Below, in pieces: positions 36,701 to 51,189 of a DNA stretch of 64,000 nt. Source of the stretch: Echeneis naucrates (Eukaryota > Chordata > Actinopteri > Carangiformes > Echeneidae); assembly GCF_900963305.1 (NCBI RefSeq), contig NC_042514.1, positions 134,001 through 198,000 on the forward strand, read 5' to 3'. Both the position numbers and the translations under genes were made by a program. Positions within the stretch are counted from its first letter, which is position 1, and each line of letters opens with the position of its first letter. Below the pieces are notes generated by a model. The model was given only the letters and a program-made list of their open reading frames with translations, was not told the origin of the DNA and made no database searches.

Positions 36701-36910
36701 CAGATTGAACCTTTTCTCTTCTTACAGCCGATCTAGAAGTTCTGGTCCAAACCGGGCGGAGTGGGACATCTTGTCCGGACACGATCTTTGTGTTGCTCCA
36801 ACTCCGCAGAGTCAGCACTTCAGGACAGATAAAACCCGGAGGCTCCGGCCGCCCGGCCTCTTCTTTGGGTACACAAGTCCACCAGACACCACAACACAAC
36901 ACAACACAAC

Positions 36911-38790
<1,880 letters not shown>

Positions 38791-38957
38791 GGCCTGACCA
38801 ACATCTTTTCTAATCACACGTGCCTCCTGACCTCACTGTTACGTTCCTGCTTCTCTACACTGAACCCACAAATGTCATCAGGACACCTTCGGCCTCCATC
38901 TTTGTTTGCACACTCAGTGTTGGAGCAGTTGGTTCAAATGTTCTCTGATACAATAAA
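38791..38957 (+). terminator. gamt: gamt 3' UTR and poly(A) signal
   Basis: AATAAA occurs at 38952-38957, about 160 bases after the stop codon. The following 640 bp to the ndufs7 poly(A) signal contain no recognised feature. Confidence 0.75.
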
Positions 38958-39597
38958 TTACAGAGGAAACGTGTTGTGTTGTGTGTAATTTAACGGGACA
39001 GAGACAGGAAGTGACAAACGCAGACGGTGAGTTTGGTGGTTGACAAGGTCAACGACATGGGATGTCACTGTTAGGTCACAGGTTTATAAGTAAGCCAGCT
39101 CCTGATAATCTGTAACTGCCAGTTCAAACTCACTGAATCTTTGTTTAAAAGTCCAGTTTCAAGTGTCCCGTTCATGGGTGTAGATGACCGACTTATCATA
39201 ACATGGGAACAAGTTCACACCTGGCAAGGACGCCATCAAACATCAGAGTGACCGCTGATGCAACACTTGGGAAAGCGGGAAACTGCAGCAGCTGCTCGAC
39301 TCAGATCGGAGGCTTGACACCGAAGTGGCAGCTGGAGCTGCCGTCGCTTCAATCATCGGAGAATAGTCTCACCTGGAACCTTCATGTACAGGTTCTCATG
39401 TGGTCCTGGTCTGGACATCGGCACCTTTCTTCGTCGATGGCCTTAATGATCGGCTCAGCTCATTGATCAGATCAATACAAGCCGGAGTTGATCAATAAGC
39501 CGTGTTGGTCGGTCTCATGGATACTTCAGAGCCTTCATGAACCTTCACCCGCTGGTTCTCAAAAAAGACATGAAACTAGTGATGTTCATGTAAGCTC

Positions 39598-39825
39598 TTT
39601 ATTGACAGGGTGATAATCACACATAATAAAAATGATTACTTCAATAAAGACAGACTGAAGATGAGTTTTGACAAACACACAGCTAACAAATGTTTTCAGT
39701 GTTCAGAATTAAAGCTGCTGAGTTTTATCACAAGCTTCACTCAACTAAATTACAGCTGTGGTTTTAATGATCCTGCAGCTGGAGGTGGAGGAGGAGCAGA
39801 GCTCCAACCAGAGATACAGCCCACC

Positions 39826-39858
<33 letters not shown>

Positions 39859-39910
39859 CCCCTCACTCACTCACTCACTCACTCACTCACTCACTCACTC
39901 ACTCACTCAC
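39598..39910 (-). terminator. ndufs7: ndufs7 3' UTR with tetranucleotide array
   Basis: The minus-strand UTR begins directly with a (TGAG)n array (39860-39913 on plus as CTCA repeats), then (TG)n near 39835-39858. A minus-strand AATAAA (TTTATT at 39598-39603) ends it. The array overlaps the stop codon itself. Confidence 0.7.
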
Positions 39911-43560
<3,650 letters not shown>

Positions 43561-43576
<16 letters not shown>

Positions 43577-43620
43577 CTTTGAGATTCTCGTTACGTCACA
43601 CTGAAATCTGCTTCCGGTGC
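43561..43620 (-). promoter_or_regulatory. ndufs7: ndufs7 start-proximal promoter motifs
   Basis: The minus strand reads CAAAGATGGCAGCC at the initiation codon, a close YY1-type motif with the ATG in its core. An ETS-like CTTCCGG/CCGGAAG lies at about 43611-43617. A perfect TGACGTCA lies further upstream at 43735-43742. Such combinations are common at nuclear genes for mitochondrial proteins; function here is inferred. Confidence 0.45.
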
Positions 43621-43929
43621 CTAACTAGGCTCGAGCCGCCTGGAGCGCTGTGGTCACATGACCGAGCTGGTCACCTGACGCATGATGACGACTGCAAAGT
43701 GACCTCCACGAGGGAAACAGGAGCAAATTTCGAATGACGTCACTCCTCATCTTTATGTTTTTTTAATAAACTTTATTCAGCGTTTGCAGTATAAAAACAG
43801 AACAGTGTATAATCAGATCATTCCGGTTAATTTCCAACTTCAATAACAGAGTTGAGTTTGGAATTTACATTTATTTATTTATTTATATACATAAGAATAT
43901 ATAAGAATCTTGAAATATATGTGTTAGAC

Positions 43930-45801
43930 CAGAGATACTCATTGCACGGCTCATCAAGCTTTAATTGGTGGCTCGTGTGGTAATAACAATATGGTAACCT
44001 AGCCAATATTTGTTTTTTTATGTGCTAAATAAATATTCAGTGAACACTGCACTACAAACATCTGCAATATACTTTCCCTTTCCCTTTCCCTTTCCCTTTC
44101 CCTGTCAGTGGATTTGGGTCAGAAGAGGTAATAGTAGCTGGGGGCCCAGCAGGGGGAGCTCTTAAGATAGACAGACTCTAGGGAGAAGCAGAGGAAGAAA
44201 TCCAGGAAGGGGAAGTGTATTTAAGTGGGGGTGTGGCCTGTTTGAGCCTCTTTGCCACCATGCGGTTAGTCTAGGCCTGTGTTGGTGTGTTGATTTTACT
44301 TGAATATAGGAGTGTTTAGATGAGGTTAGTTGCTGAATCTGCTAGCGTAGCTTGTCCAGGTGAGTTGGCCTGGGTTGGTGTGTTGATTTTACTTGGTGTT
44401 GATTTTACTAGGATTATTAAGTTGAGGTTAGTTGCTGAATCTGCTAGCGTAGCTTGTACTGCCTCCACCTCCTGCACCCTCTATACTTTCATGCCCCCTA
44501 CCCGAACCAGTGTCTGTATCCCATCCCTACTTTTATCTCCACCTCTTCTATTTCTGCCCCCTACCCGAACCAGGGTCTGTATCCCCACCCCGCTTTCACT
44601 GGTGCAATTGGTGAGAGGGTAGAGTAGTTGACAGTGGTGTTGCTTGAAATAGTGTTGTTTGTGCCTTTTCGACGCCATGCGGTTAGCCTAGGAGAATTGG
44701 CCTGTGTTGGAGTGTTGGCTTTGGCTGTTCAGGTGAATTTGGTTGCTGAATCTGCTGGTGTGCTAGCGTAGCTTGTAGTGCCTCCACTTCCTGCACACTC
44801 TATACTCTCATGCCCCCTACCCGAACCAGGGTCTGTATCCCATCCCTACTTTTCTCTCTCCTCTATTTCTCCCCCCTACCCGAACCAGGGTCTGTATCCC
44901 CACCCCGCTTGCACTGGTGCAGTTGGTGAGAGGTTAAAGTAGTTGACAGTGGTGTTTGAGATAGTTCTTTGACACCATGTAGTTAGTACAGGTGAGCTGG
45001 CCTGTGTTGGAGTGTTGTTTGAGTATAGGACCATTTAGGTGAGTTTAGTTGCTGAATGTACTAATGCAGCTTGTATTGCCTCCACCTCCTGCGCCCTCTA
45101 TATCCCATCCCTACTTTTATCTCCACCTCTTCTATTTCTCCCCCCTACCCGAACCAGGGTCTGTATCCCTACCCCGCTTTCACTGGTGCAGTTGGTGAGA
45201 GGTCAGAGTAGGTGATAGTAGTGCTGTTTGAGATAGTTGTCTTTGTGTGAGGAGTGGTGATGGCTGGATGACTCTGGGACGCCAGTGTTCACGGTCTAGC
45301 CTTCTGGAGGTGTTGTGGGCCTAACTAGACGAAACACCGGTGAAAGGAGGTTCCCACCTGATGACCCCATAGACATGATAGCTAGCACCGCTCACTGGTC
45401 TAGTTGGATATTATCTGTAGGGAACATAGAGCAGTGTGAAATTTTGTGGCTAGGAAGGTGATCACTGAGTCTGGTCCATTTTTTGTCGCACAAGTTTCTT
45501 GTGTTTCTCTAAATTCACTGTCAAACCTGGCAACGCAGCGCGCTTCCGGCATGATTGTTTATAACGCCGTCATACTTGGTGACGTCACTGTAGCTCCGCT
45601 AGCCAACGTGAGATGTAGGCGCAACATTGATCGATTTCTAATTTTAAATTGTAACGAATAGTGAGGATAAAGAGTCTGAGGAAGCAGCAAACGAAAATCA
45701 ACATGAAGACGTCGGAGAGGGAACGAGCAGTCAAACGTCAGGTGTCCCGATAAAATCCTCTGCCAATGTGGCTCTTATGAAAAAATGAGTGAGGATCACT
45801 G
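43930..45801 (+). mobile_element. degenerate hAT-like DNA transposon with internal repeats
   Basis: The left end CAGAGATACTCATTG and the reverse complement of the right end CAGTGATCCTCACTCATT are imperfect inverted termini. Flanking octamers TGTTAGAC (43922-43929) and CGCTAGAT (45802-45809) agree at five positions and resemble the hAT target pattern NTNTAGAN. Near the right end, broken plus-strand frames read like the first residues of a SCAND3/ZBED-type hAT transposase (IDRFLI..., ESEEAANENQHEDVGEGTSS). The rest of the transposase is absent. A hexamer array (CTTTCC)n at 44074-44103 and a tandem block at 44254-45240 fill the centre. Confidence 0.55.
44254..45240. repeat. three-copy tandem repeat, about 300-417 bp units
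   Basis: Copies start near 44254, 44671 and 44971 with CACCATGCGGTTAGTCTAGG-like sequence. Each continues with GTTGCTGAATCTGCT, a GTAGCTTGT...GCCTCCACCTCCTGC block, one or two CTACCCGAACCAGGGTCTGT subrepeats, and CACTGGTGCAGTTGGTGAGAG. There is no persistent coding frame. The unit has no recognised family. Confidence 0.85.
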
Positions 45802-45879
45802 CGCTAGATGGATATATGTTATGCACAATTTTTAAATGTATTTTTAAATGGAGCATTTAAAAAAAACTTCCATCATGGT

Positions 45880-46250
45880 GTTATTTTCCTAGCGGAATAG
45901 AAACATTCTCTAACATATTTATTAGTGCGTTTTTGCTGAAGATATCAATACCATTTATATAAAGGGTGTCAACAGTTTGCTTTTCATTAATTCTATCATT
46001 CCGTTGGGAATGGGGAATATTACTGAGCTGAAGTCTTTAAATATGATAGGGAATGCTCTTTCTGTAAGAAAACCTTTATAACATAGCAGCTGGCCATTTG
46101 AGTTAAAGTCTTTTAAATAAATTCCATTATCAACCCAGTTCTTTAGAGTGATTTGCTCCTTTTAGTGATACATTTGTTGTTCCAGATGATAGATTTATGT
46201 GGAGAAAAGTTATGCAAGTAGCAATTCTTGTTGATAAAATTCATCTTAAG
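45880..46250 (-). mobile_element. L1-like LINE ORF2 fragment
   Basis: Minus-strand translation, with frame breaks, gives IWNNKCITK, WVDNGIYLKDFNSNGQLLCY and a PIPNGMIELM-like segment. These correspond to the region downstream of reverse transcriptase in fish L1/Tx1-like elements. It is a 5'- and 3'-truncated relic between the hAT-like element and tmem79. Confidence 0.5.
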
Positions 46251-46632
46251 AGGTTAAGACATCTTAACCTCCTCATCTGCATGTGGAGATAAAAGGATCA
46301 TAGCAGTGACGTCAGAAGATACAACTGTCCAGATGGACCAGAACCTGGACTTGGATCTATACCTGGATCTGGATGTGAGTCTGACATGGCCCTGGTTCTT
46401 TTCTGTCAGGCTGTCTGGGTCTACAAAATGGGTTTACCCTACTTTAGCACAGAACCAGATACAGAACCCTGAACCAGGATTATGCAGCTGATCTACACAG
46501 TGACAGATAATGGAGGTTGGGAGTTCGGGTTTAGGGGTTAGGAGTTAAGGATCTGAGGTAACAGGCCACATGGAGCTGTCAGCACAAGATCAGGTCAGTT
46601 CAGTCGACAAAATGAAAATGACTTCAGAAATT

Positions 46633-46973
46633 TTTATTTTGCTGTCAATAACAATGAAACATGTGACGGGTCCCGTTTCCAAAGAGACATTTTACACTCA
46701 TATATATCTGGAGCAGAACTTTTAGGTACTTTGAGGTGAAAACTTTAGATATAGGCACTGGAACAGGGACGGACACCGAACACAGAGCCCGCTCAAAAGA
46801 AAACAGCTCTTATGTTTCAGATAAAAAGCTCGTCTCCACATGAAGCAGCCCGTCCTGGGGGGGCGGGGCTGAAACTCCAGTCACTCGTGGTTATAGTGGC
46901 AGCTGTGCTGAAGTGCAGACCACAGGAATGACCTATTTCTGGAAAGATCTCTGGAAGAGCGCCGCCTGGCTCC
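46633..46973 (-). terminator. tmem79: tmem79-like 3' UTR and poly(A) signal
   Basis: AATAAA on the minus strand (TTTATT at 46633-46638) lies about 340 bases past the stop. No other coding frame is supported here. Confidence 0.55.
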
Positions 46974-48778
46974 TCACTGAGCGTCCAAGATGTCTGTGGG
47001 CGGGACGGCCGCTCTGCTGCTCTGTGATGCCCCCCCAGACCAGGGAGAGGGGGTGGCCTGATTATAGAGGACATCCTGAGACACAAAAAGTGGCTCGTGG
47101 AGATTCTGGGTGTACACGAGGAACAGATTGAGAGCCACCACGGAGAGGAGCGGGAAGAAGGTTAGGCCAGAACCGAAGCCTCGCCAAGAGCTGCACATGC
47201 TCAGACAGACCCAGTACACCAGTCTGTGGAGGATGAAAGAAAGAGAAATTCAGACCTGACTGTGGACACAAAGGAGGGTGTGTGTGTGTGTGTGTGTGTC
47301 TGTCTGTCTGCATATTTTTAAGTAAATTGCATATACAGATACATCTATATAAAGAATTAAAGGAATATTCTCTCATTTCAGAGTTATTTATTTTCATCAT
47401 TTTGAACAGTGAACAGGTGAATTACTAAAGGAAGATGAAGGAAGCAAACAAGAGTCAGACTCTTGTCCTTCAGCTGTTTGGTGTTGGAGAAAACAGAAAA
47501 GTGAGTCTGGATCAGCTTCAGCTGGTTCTGACTCCACTTCTGTCTCAGTCAGTTAATCACAGAGGTTGTGTTTGTTTTTAGCCGTGTGGCGGCGGGAGTG
47601 GCCACATTAGCAGCCATGTTGGCCTCTGGTCCAGATTGAAATATCTCAGCTGACTGATGTGATATGTAAAATCCTGCCAGAATGAAGTTCGAGTAAACTT
47701 CTCCAAGCTTTCTGTCAAAAAACGGCCCACATCGTTCAACCTTTGACCTCTGACCTTCAGGTCTCACCTCCCAAAGATGAACATTGCAGCCACAATGGGC
47801 ACCAGCTTCAGTTGCTCCTGAGGCAGCAGCCAGGCCATAACCACGAGGTTGACGATGTAGAGGAGAAGCTGCTCCGAGGACGCCGTGACAAACAGCTGGT
47901 GAACCGCGCGTCCACTGGGAAAAGAGTCCTGAAGGTCAAAGGAGGCGGAGCAGAATTGGCGCGCTGAACCCACCAGCATCGCTGGAATGAAACACCAGAC
48001 ATTCAGTGAGCCTCTGGAATCTGCGCCATTTTCCACAAACAGGTCTGACTACACCGGTTTTCTAATTCCTATATTATACAGTCCCCTGTCCTCTGTGGTT
48101 CAATTGCCCTGATTAAAATATCCTGACACAATTAGCGGGCAGTCTGAGGAGACAAACTTTTATTGTAGTTTCCATTTAAGGCTTTGAGCAGCAGAAGGGA
48201 ATGATGTTTCCCTCCAGAGGAGGATGCCTGTTGCTCTGAGCTTCAAATTAAAGGGGACAGGAGACACAGAGACATTCCGAGACGAGGAGGCCAGACAAAC
48301 CAAATCCTGTACTAATCTTTCTCTTTGACATGAGTGCAGAGTGCAGCGTACCGAGCAGGATGGGGAAGGCTGCCGCCGCGCAGCAGCAGAGGCTGAAGAC
48401 AAGGCGGCTGGCAGTGTCCGGACAGTCGGGGGGTTTTATGGGAACGTAGAAATAGAGTCCATAAAAGACCCCGGATGCGAACAGGGCAGAAACCAGGACC
48501 GAGAACAAGGCAGGGACGCGGCCGCTCTGACAACATCGACACTGGCAGTGACATCGTCTTCGATCCGATGCCTCCTCTACCTCACCACTGAGCTCTGCCT
48601 GCCCCTCGGAGCGCCACACCGTTAACTCCACGCTCTCTGGTGGGGGGCCGATCAGCGGCCGGCCCTCATCCGTGGTGCAGTCCAGATTGGTGGATTCTGG
48701 ACTCCATCTTGGTGCATCTCTGCCGTTGGGAACGTCTCCCTGAAAGGCCGGTGTTGGCGTGCTGATGCTGTTTTCCAT
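46974..48778 (-). CDS. tmem79: TMEM79-like multipass membrane protein
   Basis: Mammalian TMEM79 (mattrin) is a membrane protein of the trans-Golgi and secretory vesicles in epidermis, distantly MAPEG-like. Three coding exons (minus): 48778-48352, 47981-47768, 47223-46974; phases close to 296 aa, shorter than the 394-aa human protein in the soluble N-terminal part. The start MENSIST was chosen for its GCCATGG context; the exon itself begins at 48908 after a TTTTTGCAG acceptor. A Cys-rich stretch (RRCHCQCRCCQSG) precedes about five hydrophobic segments: VPALFSVLVSALFASGVFYG, RLVFSLCCCAAAAFPILLAM, LLLYIVNLVVMAWLL, LKLVPIVAAMFIFGRLVYWV and SGLTFFPLLSVVALNLFLVY. The signature SWRGFGSGLTFFPLLS matches human RSFRGFGYGLTFLPLLS. 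Which fish paralogue this is cannot be told. Confidence 0.8.
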
Positions 48779-49081
48779 GGCAGCATCCAAACACTGCGTA
48801 GTGATGACAGCACTGGAAAGAGTCTGATCCGGCCCCCCCCCCGTCGGTCTGATCCCGTTCTGGTTCCATGAGACTGTCTCTAGGCTGCTGGCAGCAGGAA
48901 GCTGAACCTGCAAAAACCACAGGACAGTTTACTGCAACAAGCAGAACCTGAGCAAATTCCCATGGAGTCACAACAAAGGACTGATATTAATCATTAGACC
49001 CTTATCACACACTCCAAATGTGTATTACTCCACAGGGGAAACTAATCCCCAATAAGGGCTCTATGTGTTCCTTATGGAACG

Positions 49082-49411
49082 TTAACTGAGCTGCAGGTCA
49101 ACATCAGCCATAAAGTCACAGATGAACTCACTCTTTTGCCGAATGTTTTTCAGTGGGGCTTCAAGCGAGCGCTGGGAGCCGGACATGGAGTGGGAGGGCG
49201 AATGCAGCTCCTCCACCGAGGACTCGGGGCTGTCGGACACCGGCGCCAACGAGATCTGGGTGTCCAGATCCAGGAACGGCGAGAAGGAGAGTCTGGCGGG
49301 GTCGATGTCCTGGAGCTGGTTGATGATATCACTGATGGACTCCTTCATGCTGGTCAGCTCCTTCACGTCCTCCTTCTGACACTTTGTGGCCTGAAGTCCT
49401 GAAGTGCTCAT
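49082..49411 (-). CDS. uncharacterised 109-residue protein
   Basis: I do not recognise this protein. The ORF MSTSGLQATKCQKEDVKELT runs to a TAA at 49084-49082. It is preceded by an acceptor with a good pyrimidine tract (CTCTTCCTGCACCCCCAG before 49422) and 11 noncoding bases. A donor that could feed it lies at 50227 (ACCAG followed by GTAAAG), implying a noncoding first exon near 50228-50600. Residues about 15-40 (VKELTSMKESISDIINQLQD) look helical and amphipathic. A Ser/Glu/Pro-rich middle (SDSPESSVEELHSPS) and a second short helix (EFICDFMADVDLQ) follow. A possible internal donor (GTGAGT) ends at 49132. It could be a small adaptor, or a 5' upstream ORF of the tmem79 transcript. Confidence 0.5.
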   Translation of the reverse strand: MSTSGLQATKCQKEDVKELTSMKESISDIINQLQDIDPARLSFSPFLDLDTQISLAPVSDSPESSVEELHSPSHSMSGSQRSLEAPLKNIRQKSEFICDFMADVDLQLS

Positions 49412-49530
49412 AGTCAGTTGTCCTGGGGGTGCAGGAAGAGGTCACCAAAACAGGGGTTCAATATCAGCACCCCCCCCCCCCCCCCCAACATCCCATAAAC
49501 CTTTCTCTGCTGTTGACACCAGTTCATCTC

Positions 49531-49860
49531 TAAACCTGGACCTGGACTCTGAAGCCCTCATTCTCTCGACTGACCATCAGGGGGCGACTCCACTGGTTGC
49601 AGTCAGAAGTCAGACTGTATTGAAGTCTATGTGAAAATGTCTCTCCTCCTCTTCCTCAGTAAACATTTTCCTGATCAGTTTATGGTCTCAGTTTGAAATA
49701 CAACATGAAGCTCATTTTTTAAATGATGCTTCATTTAGAGAGAAAGGGGATGGATTACGGGGCGGTGCTACCATGTGACTGACAGGCTGTAACAGCCAAT
49801 CAGGGGAGAGTCCAGAGCAGGTCAGATCCACCTTTGACTTTTGAACAGATTTGAACAGAA
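49531..49860. repeat. dispersed repeat, copy B
   Basis: It shares its first 170 bp with 36491-36700 in the same orientation, including the TCAGGGGGCGACTCCACTGG block typical of a frequent fish short interspersed repeat. It extends further right (GTGCTACCATGTGACTGACA, AACAGCCAATCAGGG). It lies in the presumed 5' intron of the uncharacterised gene. Confidence 0.7.
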
Positions 49861-50226
49861 GTTAATAATGAAAAAAATATCGTTCAGATGTCTGAAGTGA
49901 CTTTTTAGTTTGTGTGTTTTGGCATCAAATCGTTTTGTGATAGTTTATACTGTTTTTATTTTGTTGTATAAGGATCAAAATACAAAACATCTGTCAGGAG
50001 TTGACCCCCGTTTCATTAAACTTGAGTATTTTTTACATTTTTCTATTCCGTTTTCTCCAAAAATCTACGACGTCCTGGTTGTTGATCTAATTGTTTGTCG
50101 TTGGTATTTGTGTGTCTGAACTAGGACTCATTAACGTGTACAAACTACCTGGATCCAACTAACTATTCCATCTTTTCTGGCGCACACGGACTCAGCGGGT
50201 CTTTGTCCAGACCATGAGGACTTTAC

Positions 50227-50600
50227 CTGGTACAGAGTCTGGACTCGGATTCTGTCTCTGGAGCTGCTCGATCTCAGTTTGAGATGGCTCAAGTCCACAG
50301 AGCCAACGTAGTCTGGTCTGGTCTAGTCCTGGTTCTGCAGGAAATGCTTCATTTGGAGAAAGTCCTCAAACGCACCCGAAAGGCGCCGCATGCGGACGAT
50401 CTGTGCGTAAAGGGCAGATTCTGGATTAGGACGCGATCAGGATCAGGCGGCTCCGTGAGACCCGGACCGGAACCACACACATCATCTGCAGTGCATGAAC
50501 TTACTTCAGCCCGAAACTGCACTTTTGGAGACTTAAGTCCTGACGAAAACACTCAGTCCGTCTCTTCCCTCCCCCTCCGGAGATCAGACACTAAACCCTG
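50227..50600 (-). other. candidate noncoding first exon of the 49-kb gene
   Basis: A strong donor (CAG followed by GTAAAG) on the minus strand ends at 50227, and the region upstream is moderately CpG-rich. It probably feeds the acceptor at 49422 and possibly also that of tmem79 at 48908. The transcription start is unknown. Confidence 0.4.
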
Positions 50601-50683
50601 AATCAAATTTCAACTAAATCTGGTTCCTCCGCCCACTTTTCCTCCAACAGGTCAAAGAACAGATGGAGATACATAGGAGAGGA

Positions 50684-50902
50684 GGGCGGGGGGAGGAAGG
50701 AGAGGAGGAGGGAGGATGGAGGATGGAGGGAGGGCGGGAGGGAGGAAAGGAGGAAGGAAGGAGAAGAGGATGGAGGAAAGAGGGAAAGGAGAGGAGGGAA
50801 GGAGAAAGGAGAAGAGGAGGATGGAGGAAAGAGGGAAAGGAGAGGAGGGAGGAAGGAAGGAAGGAAGAGAGGATGGAGGAAAGAGGGAAAGGGGGAGGGA
50901 TG
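50684..50902. repeat. 219-bp purine-only tract
   Basis: Plus-strand sequence is almost entirely A and G (GGA, GGAA and GAGGAAAGAGGGAAAGG units, with isolated T in GGATGGAGG). Several units are repeated, such as GATGGAGGAAAGAGGGAAAG three times. It separates the 49-kb gene promoter side from the ctdspl2-like 3' end. Confidence 0.95.
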
Positions 50903-51027
50903 GGGGAGTACAGAGGAAACTTTCCTCTAGTGACTCAAATATCACTTCTATCTTCAACAGGAACACACACAAGACACAACCTGCAGTCATAGTCATAATA
51001 AGAACAGTCATTTTGTGTTATTTCAGC

Positions 51028-51132
51028 TTTATTGTATCAAAAAGGATAAAATTTAAAATGTAATAAAATCAGCAGGTGATTAGAACAAATCAATAAGTTA
51101 AAAATTTATAAGCAAACTTTTTCATGAATATA

Positions 51133-51182
<50 letters not shown>

Positions 51183-51189
51183 GGGGGGT
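51028..51189 (-). terminator. 3' UTR of the CTDSPL2-like gene
   Basis: The stop codon is followed in the transcript by a long poly-C tract and (CA)n (51133-51188), then AT-rich sequence with AATAAA (TTTATT at 51028-51033 on plus). This gives a short UTR of about 160 bases. Confidence 0.6.
51133..51188. repeat. (GT)n-(G)n compound microsatellite, 3' UTR copy
   Basis: About 28 bp of GT repeats pass directly into about 22 G residues, ending two bases before the stop codon of the CTDSPL2-like gene. A look-alike lies at 51285-51328. Confidence 0.95.

Noticed and set aside
44254-45450. Tandem block considered as a retroviral or LTR-type fossil
   Set aside because: No paired long terminal repeats, primer-binding site or gag/pol-like frames were seen; a minisatellite within a hAT-like element explains it better.
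48140-48165. Minus-strand AATAAA in a tmem79 intron
   Set aside because: A lone hexamer with no other evidence; intronic polyadenylation cannot be claimed from it.
50652-51063. Long Gly/Glu/Arg and Leu/Pro/Ser frames on both strands
   Set aside because: They come from the purine tract at 50684-50902; composition alone keeps these frames open.
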